A DNA stretch of 32,170 nucleotides from Geobacteraceae bacterium GWC2_55_20 (GTDB lineage Bacteria; Desulfobacterota; Desulfuromonadia; Geobacterales; Pseudopelobacteraceae): assembly GCA_001802125.1 (NCBI GenBank), contig MGZK01000019.1, positions 1 through 32,170 of the forward strand, read 5' to 3'. Made by a program: the position numbers and the translations under genes. Position 1 is the first letter of the stretch. Each line of letters opens with the position of its first letter. Shown in pieces: positions 1 through 7,274 of this stretch. A model generated the notes under the pieces. The model saw only the letters and a list, made by a program, of their open reading frames with translations, was not told the origin of the DNA and ran no database searches.

Positions 1-44
1 ATTTGTACAAGGTCGCAACACAAACTCCAAAGGTCCTGCCACAC

Positions 45-1292
45 ATGCGAAAACAAAGGTTCGTGACAACTTTCATGGTAACAGCGCTGGTGATTGTTGC
101 GCTTGTTTTAAGCGGGACGTTCCTCTGGTTCTACCTCCGTACCGAAAAGCTTTCCATGGGATTGGTGCATCAGCAGGCCCAGACGCTTTTTCGTCAAATA
201 GTGTTGACTCAACGCTGGGTCACCCAGCATGGCGGTGTATTTGTCCAGGTACTCCCCGGAGTCGATCCCAATCCATACCTGACCAGCCTGCCCGGCCTGA
301 AAGTCACGATTAAGGACGAAGATGGAGTCCGGTACACTTTGCGCAATCCCGGTCTTGCCACACGCGAGATATCGCAACTGGCAAATGAATCGGGACTGTT
401 TACCGTCCGCATTACCAGCCTGAAACCTGTCAATACACAAAACAGCCCTGACGCCTTCGAGCGGGACGCGCTCCGTAAGCTGGAAAACGGTATAAACGAG
501 GTGTCAAAGGTTGACAGGACAGCCAAGGGTGTTTTTTACAGGTACGTTGCGCCGCTCTATTATGAGACCACATGCAACCGCTGCCACAGTCATCAGGGAT
601 ATAATAATGGCGATATCCGGGGCGGGATAAGCATCTCCATTCCCATGGACAAGCTTGTTGACGAGATGAAATTGTCACGTCTGTATACCCTGTTCGGATT
701 TATCGTTGTGTTCGGGACCATGTTCCTGATTCTGTTCATCATTGCCAGGCGCTTTATGCGGGAGTTGAGTTTTGCCCAGTCGGAATTGGAAAAATCGGCA
801 TGCACCGACAGTCTTACCGGGCTTTTTAACCGCAAAACCGCTGAAATACGTTTCAAGGAAGAAATTTCGAGACACATTAGAACCGGTGAACCATTGTCAT
901 GCCTGATGCTGGACGTGGACCATTTCAAGAGTGTTAACGATAACCATGGTCACCAGATCGGTGATATGGCTCTTGTCGAGGTTGCCAGGATCGTCTCTGA
1001 ACTGTCACGCCAGGCCGATGTTGTCTTCAGGTATGGAGGTGAAGAGTTCCTGGTTTTGTTGACCAACACTCCCTTGCAAAGCGCGCTGATAATTGCCGAG
1101 CGAATGCGGATCAAGGTTGAAGAGGAAACTGCTAATCTGCGTGATGGATCTCTCTCGGTTACCATCAGTTGCGGAGTAGTGGAATATTGCGATAATGAGT
1201 CGGTTGAAAAATTTATCGGGCGGGCAGACGCCGCATTGTACCGCGCAAAGGACAACGGGAGGAACCGTGTCTGTACTGAAAATGCATCTTGA
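45..1292 (+). CDS. Membrane diguanylate cyclase with haem-binding periplasmic sensor domain
   Basis: This is a predicted inner-membrane enzyme that makes cyclic di-GMP from two GTP. Counting from ATG 45, residues about 8-30 are a first membrane segment. Residues about 35-205 are a periplasmic domain of the DUF3365/Tll0287 type with a CNRCH (CxxCH) c-type haem motif at 177-181. Residues about 214-234 are a second membrane segment, followed by a GGDEF domain. The active-site loop is GGEEF (331-335), and an RQAD inhibitory site lies five residues before it, so product inhibition is expected. The haem suggests redox or gas sensing; that is inference. A TTG at position 3 is also in frame at the window edge. 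ATG 45 is preferred because an AAGGT lies upstream and the first membrane helix follows at once, but an upstream start outside the window cannot be excluded. Confidence 0.88.
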   Translation: MRKQRFVTTFMVTALVIVALVLSGTFLWFYLRTEKLSMGLVHQQAQTLFRQIVLTQRWVTQHGGVFVQVLPGVDPNPYLTSLPGLKVTIKDEDGVRYTLRNPGLATREISQLANESGLFTVRITSLKPVNTQNSPDAFERDALRKLENGINEVSKVDRTAKGVFYRYVAPLYYETTCNRCHSHQGYNNGDIRGGISISIPMDKLVDEMKLSRLYTLFGFIVVFGTMFLILFIIARRFMRELSFAQSELEKSACTDSLTGLFNRKTAEIRFKEEISRHIRTGEPLSCLMLDVDHFKSVNDNHGHQIGDMALVEVARIVSELSRQADVVFRYGGEEFLVLLTNTPLQSALIIAERMRIKVEEETANLRDGSLSVTISCGVVEYCDNESVEKFIGRADAALYRAKDNGRNRVCTENAS

Positions 1293-1398
1293 TTTTCGCT
1301 GTAAACCTGATTTTCATCCCAACGATGTCCGCAGATGTGATAAAAGATCTCGATCGTAATCCTTAACTTAACCTCTGAAATCTGTGCCGGAGTCTCCT

Positions 1399-2535
1399 AT
1401 GAACACCACCCAACGTGCCTGGAAACTGATCCGCAACGGCATTCGCTATCGTCGGCTGAAATCCGGTGGCAAACCATACCGGCTCGAAGCGATCAGCCTG
1501 GAAATCACCCATCGCTGCATCTGCAAATGTTGCATGTGCAATATCTGGAAGATACCAGCGAACGTTGCGGACCTCGAACTTTCAAACTGGCTGACGCTGC
1601 TTTCCTCTCCTGAACTCCGGCACATCAGGGAACTGGACCTGACCGGAGGAGAACCGTTTCTGCGAAAAGACCTGGGCGAACTCCTCCAGCTTATTCGCGA
1701 CCTTCAGCCGACTCACTTTCCGGGGCTGCGCACGCTGGCGATTACCACAAACGGCATTTTGACCGACAGGGTTCTGGAAATTACTCGGAGAATAATCGGC
1801 CAGCTGCAAGATCGCGGTATCGATCTGGTACTGGCATGTGGCATGGATGCGGTGGGGGAAATTCATGACCGGATCCGGAACTTTCAGGGAGCCTGGGAAA
1901 GTCTTCAGAAAACATTGGACGGACTCTACCATCTCAGGACAATTCACCCCAATCTGGTCCTGGGCATAAAAACCACGGTTGTGCCACAGAATGCCCACGT
2001 ACTAACCCAAATAGCCGAATACGCGGAAAGAAACAAGCTGTTCACGATAATTTCACCCTGTATTATCACTCCGAACCGGTTCGGAAATGCAGACAGGGAG
2101 ATCGATCTGAAATTCAGTTCCGAAGAGCTGGATTCGATCATTCGCTTCTACGAAAAACCGGGAGTCACCTGGAACGGGCACCGTCAAGCATTGCTTGGCT
2201 ATCTGAAAAGCGGCAGGATCAGCAAGCCTTGTTCCGCCGGTTATAACACGCTTTTTGTCCGGCATAACGGAGAAGTCTTCTGCTGCCCGGTGTTGCCGGT
2301 CCCGCTGGGTAACATCAAGGAACAGACATTGACTGAGCTGTTCCGGAACACTACTGCCGACCGGTTCCGGAAAATGGTCGGTGATCATCCTGAATGCGGT
2401 ACGTGTACTGAGCCGGGCATGGAGCGTATTGCCTGGCCTTTTGAGGGATTCGCCTTGCTAAGGCTGATGACGGAAATGGGAAAAAGTGATTCCGACGAAC
2501 TAGTGCTGCAGATGGGGCTCGACAAGTATCTGTAA
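1399..2535 (+). CDS. Radical SAM protein with SPASM-like C-terminal cysteine cluster
   Basis: This is a predicted 378-residue cytoplasmic radical SAM enzyme. The CxxxCxxC motif that binds the 4Fe-4S cluster is at C40, C44 and C47. It is followed by a TGGEP motif, the usual S-adenosylmethionine contact, near residue 85. The last third carries a second cysteine set (KPCSAGYN, then FCCPV, then ECGTC), as in SPASM/twitch proteins that bind auxiliary clusters and often modify peptides or cofactors. The substrate cannot be named. ATG 1399 is chosen because GGAG lies six bases upstream; a GTG at 1384 is in frame but has no such site. The small CxxC gene follows after 27 bp and may be co-transcribed. 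Confidence 0.85.
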   Translation: MNTTQRAWKLIRNGIRYRRLKSGGKPYRLEAISLEITHRCICKCCMCNIWKIPANVADLELSNWLTLLSSPELRHIRELDLTGGEPFLRKDLGELLQLIRDLQPTHFPGLRTLAITTNGILTDRVLEITRRIIGQLQDRGIDLVLACGMDAVGEIHDRIRNFQGAWESLQKTLDGLYHLRTIHPNLVLGIKTTVVPQNAHVLTQIAEYAERNKLFTIISPCIITPNRFGNADREIDLKFSSEELDSIIRFYEKPGVTWNGHRQALLGYLKSGRISKPCSAGYNTLFVRHNGEVFCCPVLPVPLGNIKEQTLTELFRNTTADRFRKMVGDHPECGTCTEPGMERIAWPFEGFALLRLMTEMGKSDSDELVLQMGLDKYL

Positions 2536-2562
2536 TGCTGAACGAACAGTGGAGAGAACCGC

Positions 2563-2742
2563 ATGAAGATCTGTACGATATGCGCCGGTGAATTCGACGG
2601 CACCGAAGCACCCTCGATGTATGCCGAGGCGGGTGAATGGCTGGCGGGCGAAGTCTGGCAGGATGCCGGGCAGCTATGCCCGCGCTGTCTTGAGAACCGG
2701 GCCAAACTGGCCATGATGTACTGTCACGAATATAATAGTTAG
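2563..2742 (+). CDS. Small CxxC/CxxC protein; its 3' end is the element's attachment site
   Basis: This is a 59-residue protein with two cysteine pairs (CTIC at 4-7, CPRC at 39-42) that could bind one metal ion as a small zinc ribbon. I do not recognise a named family. GGAGAGA lies just upstream of ATG 2563. The last eight codons plus stop (MYCHEYNS) occur again at 22524-22550 with three synonymous third-position changes. The element therefore inserted inside this gene and supplied a replacement 3' end that keeps the protein unchanged. It sits 27 bp behind the radical SAM gene and is probably in its operon. Confidence 0.75.
   Translation: MKICTICAGEFDGTEAPSMYAEAGEWLAGEVWQDAGQLCPRCLENRAKLAMMYCHEYNS
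2716..2742 (+). repeat. attL: left copy of the attachment repeat
   Basis: This 27-bp segment matches 22524-22550 at 24 positions. The three mismatches (2724, 2736, 2739) are all third codon positions of the small CxxC gene and are T here but C at the right copy. The longest identical block is CACGAATATAA (2725-2735). The crossover probably lay in that block or in the preceding identical ATGTACTG, so everything to its right here is element DNA. Confidence 0.8.
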
Positions 2743-2767
2743 CAACTAGCTGTAATTGCTGTATAAT
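2739..2767 (+). promoter_or_regulatory. Possible promoter at the left end reading into the element
   Basis: A perfect -10 hexamer TATAAT (2762-2767) lies 17 bp after a weak -35 TTAGCA (2739-2744). It would read rightward through the left arm, where there is no gene on this strand. It may drive a short untranslated RNA ending at the hairpin near 2958-2985, or it may be chance. Confidence 0.3.
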
Positions 2768-2787
2768 ATTATCTTTGTGTGGTGGCT

Positions 2788-2795
2788 AGGTAACT
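2788..2795 (+). other. Candidate arm-type integrase site at the left end
   Basis: AGGTAACT here matches three copies beside the right end (22360-22367 inverted, 22399-22406, 22410-22417). Repeats of this kind at both ends of an integrated element are where the N-terminal arm-binding domain of a tyrosine integrase normally binds. An 8-bp match is short, so the call rests on the shared position at both ends. Confidence 0.45.
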
Positions 2796-2812
2796 TATAG
2801 GAAACTGCAAAT

Positions 2813-2850
2813 AGAAAAAGGACTCTGCTTTAATCAGCGAAGTCCTTTGA
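2813..2850 (-). terminator. Intrinsic terminator, leftward, near attL
   Basis: AAAGGACT (2817-2824) pairs with AGTCCTTT (2841-2848). On the minus strand the stem is followed by a run of T. It is the second of two stops between the collagen-like gene and the host gene, so it should keep leftward element transcription from running antisense into the host. Confidence 0.65.
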
Positions 2851-2956
2851 AAAGAAACCATACCTATTTATTATCTCCCAAACAGAGCGGGTACAGCTGG
2901 TTTATACCATTTCAAAGATAGGTGGTCAAGAAAGTATCGGCCAAGAGTTATTGACC

Positions 2957-2987
2957 AAAAACCGCCCCGGTGATCTGAGGCGGTTTT
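2957..2987. terminator. Terminator behind the collagen-like gene (possibly bidirectional)
   Basis: AAAACCGCC and GGCGGTTTT form a 9-bp stem around a 12-base loop, with T runs on both strands. It lies about 35 bp after the stop codon of the collagen-like gene on the minus strand. Between it and 2850 I see only a short GGTCAA/TTGACC inverted repeat and no gene. Confidence 0.75.
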
Positions 2988-3020
2988 ACTTTGTCAGAAC
3001 TGATTAAGCGTTACAACTTG

Positions 3021-4187
3021 TCAGTACGTGGTGACCCCGCATTTGTCAGGCGTTATTTCCCAGCTATGAATTCCGTAATCTATCTGGGCGTCATAGTATT
3101 TGATGCTAACAACATTGGTTGTTCGGTTCAGCGTGAGTTGCCACGAGCCGACGCCAAGATTATAGGCCAAGTCGTAAATGAATGTCACAGGGCCAGTTGC
3201 CCAGTCAGTATGGGTAGGTACATAGAACCCAGCTCCACTGGCTTGATTATCATGATACTTGATCGATCCCGAAACAAGAACGAAGCCAGACGAGAATATC
3301 GCAGCGTCATAGTTGAAGTGGAAGATATATGAAGTCAGCGGTTGCTGGATGTCACCTGCACAATGGATTGATTTGGTCATTTCCAATGACGAAGCTGATA
3401 CTCCAGCAGGGCCAGTCGCACCTGTCGCACCTGTCGCTCCTGTGGCTCCTGTAGGGCCGGTGAGTCCAGCGGCACCCGTGGCCCCGGTTGATCCTGTAGC
3501 ACCAGTAAGACCTGTTGCACCCGTAGCACCGTCAAGGCCAGCTATGCCTTGCGAACCTGTGGCACCTTGAATCCCTTGTGCGCCTGTAGCGCCTGTGGAA
3601 CCGGTAAGGCCATTGCTTCCATTAGACCCAGCAGAACCCGTTGCGCCTGTTGCGCCTGTTGCGCCTGTTGCTCCTGTCAATCCGATAAGACCCTGAGCGC
3701 CAGTTGCACCAGTGGGGCCGGTCGCTCCGGTTATCCCTTGTGATCCGTTAAGACCTGCAACGCCTTGAGTGCCCTGAGAACCGGTAGCACCTGTTGCCCC
3801 TACTGAACCAGTCGCGCCGGTTGTACCAGGTGCTCCAGTCAAGCCGGTAGCCCCTGTAGCACCCTGGGGGCCGATTGCACCAGTAACTCCAGCAGCGCCG
3901 GTGGTTCCCGTTGTACCGGTCGCGCCCTCTGCGCCGTTGCACACTTTCTGTGATGATGTGACCTCGGAAGCATCGAGCGTACCGTTGCCGTTCTTATCAA
4001 TGCCGGTTTGAACCAATATTCCGCCTGTCGGACAATCGGTGTCTCCAGCGGCCAATGGTGTACTTTTGGCAGCAGATGAATTTAACGCTCCAAGCGCTGT
4101 ACCATCTGGAACGCCCGCTGTCTTGCCTCCTCCACTTCCACAACCTGATAGCGCCAGCAGCATAAATCCTAAAATGATTCTCTTCAT
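3021..4187 (-). CDS. Collagen-like surface lipoprotein (probable moron)
   Basis: This is a 388-residue predicted lipoprotein. The signal peptide ends in the lipobox LSGC with the lipidated cysteine at residue 16. Residues about 52-86 form a module with two cysteines and a DKNGNGTLD segment, like the DUF7151-type unit often found before bacterial collagen-like tails. Residues about 87-262 are some 58 Gly-X-Y triplets, mostly GAT and GPT types, with one short interruption. The last 126 residues are a non-repetitive domain rich in aromatic and beta-type residues, with two cysteines. Such tails form triple-helical rods; the C-terminal domain probably trimerises or binds a ligand, which is inference. 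GGAGG lies eight bases before the ATG. It lies outside the leftward operon, between its own terminator and a divergent recombinase, as cargo genes do. Confidence 0.85.
   Translation of the reverse strand: MKRIILGFMLLALSGCGSGGGKTAGVPDGTALGALNSSAAKSTPLAAGDTDCPTGGILVQTGIDKNGNGTLDASEVTSSQKVCNGAEGATGTTGTTGAAGVTGAIGPQGATGATGLTGAPGTTGATGSVGATGATGSQGTQGVAGLNGSQGITGATGPTGATGAQGLIGLTGATGATGATGATGSAGSNGSNGLTGSTGATGAQGIQGATGSQGIAGLDGATGATGLTGATGSTGATGAAGLTGPTGATGATGATGATGPAGVSASSLEMTKSIHCAGDIQQPLTSYIFHFNYDAAIFSSGFVLVSGSIKYHDNQASGAGFYVPTHTDWATGPVTFIYDLAYNLGVGSWQLTLNRTTNVVSIKYYDAQIDYGIHSWEITPDKCGVTTY
3641..3676 (-). repeat. Perfect 9-bp tandem repeats inside the collagen-like gene
   Basis: Three identical 9-bp units (TTGCGCCTG on the plus strand) and a fourth with one change follow each other without gaps. 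Because the unit is three codons (one GATGAT-type step), slippage would change the rod length without breaking the frame. Similar shorter runs occur near 3416-3450. Confidence 0.7.
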
Positions 4188-4291
4188 AAATCCTCCATAA
4201 ATTTGATGATATGAAAATGAAATGCTTCGCTTACCTACCGCCGATATTGAGTAAAATACTTTTGTCTTCAGGGCACCTTTCTTGTGTGAGA

Positions 4292-4376
4292 TATGGCGGA
4301 AACAACAAAACGCCTTGCAGGTAAACTGGAAACTTCACTAATGCGAGTTCCAGCCGTCTTACAAGGCGTCGCCATA
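4292..4376. other. Nested inverted repeat between collagen-like gene and serine recombinase
   Basis: Three arm pairs nest: TATGGCG/CGCCATA (4292-4298 with 4370-4376), ACGCCTTG/CAAGGCGT (4310-4317 with 4362-4369), and an inner 8-bp stem with one bulged A (4326-4334 with 4346-4353). The left side has an 11-base bulge (4299-4309) while the right arms are contiguous. No protein explains it. It could be a structured leader of the collagen-like mRNA on the minus strand, an RNA gene or a recombination site for the adjacent serine recombinase. Confidence 0.55.
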
Positions 4377-4378
4377 GA

Positions 4379-4411
4379 CAAAAAAAGACCGCCCACTTTT
4401 GGACGGCCCTT
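4379..4411 (-). terminator. Terminator-like hairpin in the divergent intergenic region
   Basis: On the minus strand a 9-bp imperfect stem (4387-4395 with 4400-4408, one mismatch and one G-U) is followed by seven T. It sits in the region between two divergent genes, just before the nested repeat. A leftward transcript starting near the recombinase promoter would meet it before reaching the collagen-like gene. Confidence 0.5.
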
Positions 4412-4462
4412 CATTCTTTCAAACACGGTAGCATCTCAGTCAATCACGATCAATAAAAAGTA

Positions 4463-4491
4463 TTGCTCAATCAATATCAATCATGTATAAA
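4463..4491 (+). promoter_or_regulatory. Probable sigma70 promoter of the serine recombinase
   Basis: TTGCTC (4463-4468) and TATAAA (4486-4491) are separated by 17 bp, with TG directly before the -10. The recombinase start is about 50 bp downstream. Confidence 0.55.
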
Positions 4492-4544
4492 TGGTGTACG
4501 TTCATACGCCAAATGGAAATCAGGCAAAAACAGGGGGATTTGAC

Positions 4545-5186
4545 ATGGAAACGACTACCGCAAAATATGCTCACTACCTGAGAGTGTCCACCGACAAACA
4601 GGGAATTGACGGTTATGGTATCGATGCTCAGCGGTTGGCAATTTCCAAGTATGTACCTGGAGCAGAATTCATTGAGGTAGAATCCGGAAAGCGGAAAGAT
4701 CGCCCGGAACTTCTGAAGGCGTTGGCGTACTGCAAAAAGAACTCTGCCGTCCTGATTGTGGCAAAGCTCGACCGGCTTGCCCGTAACGTGGCATTCGTAT
4801 CAATGTTGATGGAAAGCAAGGTAGAGTTTATTTGTGCAGACATGCCAGCCGCTACCCCGTTGACGATTCACATAATGGCGGCAATGGCTGAACATGAAGC
4901 GTCTATGATCTCGGTTCGCACCAAAGCAGGTTTGGCCGCTGCCAAGGTTCGTGGCGTGAAGCTGGGAAAGTCTATGGACACAACCAAGGCCACCAAAGGG
5001 CATGACACACAGTCAGATATTGCCAACAGGAACGCCGTGAAGGTACGGGCAACCATTGACGGCCTTGTCGCTGCGGGTCTGAGCCTCAGAAAGATTGCGG
5101 CACAGTTGAACACAATGGGAGTAACGACCCCCCGCAAAGCACAATGGACGGCTCAGGCTGTCAAGAACGCTTTGGCGAGGGGGTAA
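4545..5186 (+). CDS. Serine recombinase (resolvase/invertase family)
   Basis: This is a 213-residue small serine recombinase. The catalytic serine is in YLRVSTDKQ near the N-terminus. The other family motifs follow: ESGKRKDRPEL, then AKLDRLARN, then the long helix MAAMAEHEASMISVRTKAG with the conserved glutamate and arginines. The C-terminal 45 residues (AGLSLRKIAAQLNTMGV) are a helix-turn-helix for DNA binding. Length is normal for resolvases and invertases, and too short for a large serine integrase. ATG 4545 is chosen because AGGGGGA lies eight bases upstream; the frame is open further but lacks a ribosome site. As the element already has a tyrosine integrase, this enzyme more likely resolves multimers or inverts a local segment. 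It converges with the end of the leftward operon. Confidence 0.85.
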   Translation: METTTAKYAHYLRVSTDKQGIDGYGIDAQRLAISKYVPGAEFIEVESGKRKDRPELLKALAYCKKNSAVLIVAKLDRLARNVAFVSMLMESKVEFICADMPAATPLTIHIMAAMAEHEASMISVRTKAGLAAAKVRGVKLGKSMDTTKATKGHDTQSDIANRNAVKVRATIDGLVAAGLSLRKIAAQLNTMGVTTPRKAQWTAQAVKNALARG

Positions 5187-5238
5187 GTCTTCAGTAATCT
5201 ATTTCATTCCTCTTTGAACGATTCAACATGCTTTAAAC

Positions 5239-5715
5239 TCATAGCAGATCACCGAACGCCTGCATTGGAAGGCAATAGAGCTTTGCGTACACTCCCGGCG
5301 CGACTCCTACCTGCTCACTGCGAACAACGTACATGGAAACGTCTCTCAGGTTCGTATCGTCAACGTATTCTGCCCACTGGATAACGGACTGCTCCGGCAC
5401 ATCAATAATCGACAACAGCAATACAACCGGATCAGGTTCAACGCCGTCAGTACGATTACCGTCATCCGACATTGGGAAAGGCTTGAACTCAGGCACAATA
5501 ATGGCCTTACATGGAAAAGGATCATCGTATTCAAGAGTTCTTTCGCTTGAATCCAACGCGCCCACTACATCAAGCCCCGGCGCTACCGTTTCGGGATGCG
5601 AGAGGTCAGCTTTGTAATAGAGGACTTCAAATGCGTCTGGGTGATCGTCAAACATGGTTGCTGCATTAACCGCAATGGCGGCGTGTACGTTACGGTAGTT
5701 TCTTGGAGCGGTCAT
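5239..5715 (-). CDS. Hypothetical protein, last gene of the leftward operon
   Basis: This is a 158-residue acidic protein without signal peptide or membrane segment. I do not recognise a family. Its start overlaps the stop of the gene before it in an ATGA, so translation is coupled. Its place after the tail and terminase genes suggests a virion or packaging role, but nothing in the sequence proves this. Convergent with the serine recombinase, 52 bp away. Confidence 0.75.
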   Translation of the reverse strand: MTAPRNYRNVHAAIAVNAATMFDDHPDAFEVLYYKADLSHPETVAPGLDVVGALDSSERTLEYDDPFPCKAIIVPEFKPFPMSDDGNRTDGVEPDPVVLLLSIIDVPEQSVIQWAEYVDDTNLRDVSMYVVRSEQVGVAPGVYAKLYCLPMQAFGDLL

Positions 5716-6914
5716 AGTAAACCTTCCTCTTTAGCAATGTCTTTCAGTTCTTTGGAGGTCATCCCGGTATTTTCAACCATGGCTTTCAATCCTGAATCAT
5801 TGAGCATGTTCAACTGCTTTAACAGTTTGAGGCTGTTTACATACCCGTCTCTTTTCGCCTGCTCCACTTTGTTTCCTAATTCGCGCTTCTCTGCGACAAC
5901 CTTCTTGAACTCAACTTCAAGAGCCTTCTTTTCCGCCAATTCCTTTTTCATTTTCGCCTCATTCTTTTTATTCATCTTGTTAAGAGCGGCCTTTGATTGA
6001 GGTTGCGCCTGTTTTTGGTTGAAGGCTTTCACGGCATCTACGAACCGCTTGTACTTGGCAAGAGTAGTGCCGGGCAATGATCCGGCCTGTTCCATCTCTT
6101 TCAATTCTTTGGCTGTCAGGTGTTCTTCTACGCCGGTCTTCTCGAAATCCTTATCAACCGCCATAGCCTGCATGGACTTGGCAACCCTGCTTTGAATGAT
6201 GGATGATTGCACTGTCATGAGAGCCTTTAGGATGTGTTTACAACAGATACCCTTCAGGCGCTTGTTCCTGATCTTCGGGAATACGGTTTCACCTGGAGCA
6301 ATGTCAAAGTTGCCGATTGTGGCAAGATACTGATACCAGTAGATGTAACGCCCGCAGTTGCAGTCAAAGGAAACATACCCCATAGTTGCCCGCTGCGCCG
6401 CCGTCATGTAATCCTTGCCCTTGGCTTTGGCTATCTCGCTTTTCCAATCTTCCAGGCGCACACGCACTTTGTAATACGAAGGGGCATTCGGGGTGTCTCC
6501 GCTGGCCGTTACTCTGAAGTCAAGAATGTTGTCGGTGAGTTTATAGAGGGTCGCGCTGGCTACGCGCTTGGCAAGTCGCTTATCTTCAATATCTGACTTA
6601 GCGATTGCCTGCGTGATCGGAATTCCGGTCTCGCGTGATTTGTATTTATCCTGAGCTTTCTCGGTAGCCTCAGCCATCTTATGAAGCGTCTTCAGATCAT
6701 ATTCAATCTTCTGACCGCTGAAGCCGTAATCCATCACCAGTTTCTTGCGACTGGTAAGCCCTTTCCTGTCTCCAAGGACATCGGGAGTAAGGAAGGCCCC
6801 ACCCTGAGTCCTGCCCCTGAATGTACGCTCGTCGGCTTTACGTCGGTCTTCTAAAGTTGCCATGCGGCGGGCAAAGTCTTTTTCAAAAGCTTTAATATCG
6901 AATTTAGTTGGCAT
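5712..6914 (-). CDS. Unrecognised 400-residue protein with SWIM-like CxC...CxH cluster and coiled coil
   Basis: This is a basic cytoplasmic protein. The region from about 120 to 240 holds C185-x-C187 and C225-x-H227, the order seen in SWIM zinc fingers (CxC-xn-CxH), although the 37-residue spacer is longer than usual. Residues about 290-370 are rich in K, E and A and look like a long coiled coil. SWIM domains bind DNA or protein partners, so a role at the DNA during packaging or transfer is possible; this is inference. The start has a weak site (AGGGA, about 13 bases upstream), so it could lie elsewhere. It overlaps the next gene by 4 bp. Confidence 0.78.
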   Translation of the reverse strand: MPTKFDIKAFEKDFARRMATLEDRRKADERTFRGRTQGGAFLTPDVLGDRKGLTSRKKLVMDYGFSGQKIEYDLKTLHKMAEATEKAQDKYKSRETGIPITQAIAKSDIEDKRLAKRVASATLYKLTDNILDFRVTASGDTPNAPSYYKVRVRLEDWKSEIAKAKGKDYMTAAQRATMGYVSFDCNCGRYIYWYQYLATIGNFDIAPGETVFPKIRNKRLKGICCKHILKALMTVQSSIIQSRVAKSMQAMAVDKDFEKTGVEEHLTAKELKEMEQAGSLPGTTLAKYKRFVDAVKAFNQKQAQPQSKAALNKMNKKNEAKMKKELAEKKALEVEFKKVVAEKRELGNKVEQAKRDGYVNSLKLLKQLNMLNDSGLKAMVENTGMTSKELKDIAKEEGLL

Positions 6915-6980
6915 AGTGATAGAATATCCCTGTTATCTGGCTCTGTGAATCGTACAAGAAAGCACCTTGCGGCATAGAAT

Positions 6981-7274
6981 CTAATCCGTGACCTGATCCA
7001 AGCTGTAGGTGTTTCTGGTCATTATTCTTATCAAATCTTCCATCCGCTTTAAGTTCCTAATGGCGAAACGGTCTCTTCTCTTCGCAAGTGTTACAAGCTT
7101 CTGAGCGGTGATTTCTGGAGAATGGTCTGGTCTTGGCTGTAACTGTGTCGCAACGAGACAATACAGTGTTGATAGTGCGCCCCTCAATTCCTGAATCTCT
7201 TTTTGTTGTGCTTCAACCTCCATTTTTAAATCAGTGAATATTTCTTCAGAGTTGCCGGTTTCGGTCTTCATCAT
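6981..7274 (-). CDS. Small hypothetical protein with N-terminal coiled coil
   Basis: This is a 97-residue protein. Residues about 10-45 (heptad-like, rich in E, Q and L) look like a short coiled coil, and the C-terminal half is basic. It starts in an ATGA overlap with the 211-residue gene. I do not recognise a family. A scaffold or chaperone role near the terminase is possible only from position. Confidence 0.65.
   Translation of the reverse strand: MMKTETGNSEEIFTDLKMEVEAQQKEIQELRGALSTLYCLVATQLQPRPDHSPEITAQKLVTLAKRRDRFAIRNLKRMEDLIRIMTRNTYSLDQVTD

Noticed and set aside
2716-2742. tRNA gene as the integration target
   Set aside because: The repeat encodes the end of a small protein gene; no cloverleaf or CCA end can be drawn at either side.
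2991-3570. Plus-strand open frames opposite the collagen-like gene
   Set aside because: They are antisense shadows of a repetitive coding region, with repetitive APVAPV-type translations and no ribosome sites.
3400-3960. Dense short repeats that might suggest a CRISPR array
   Set aside because: The repeats are 9-bp multiples encoding Gly-X-Y triplets in one open frame; there are no unique spacers of constant length.
4292-4376. Integron attC site
   Set aside because: The arms are long and bulged like attC, but the terminal AAC and GTT triplets are not at the required ends and no integron integrase is present.
4293-4490. A 65-codon plus-strand frame before the serine recombinase
   Set aside because: It has no ribosome site and lies across the nested inverted repeat and terminator hairpin; the translation looks random.
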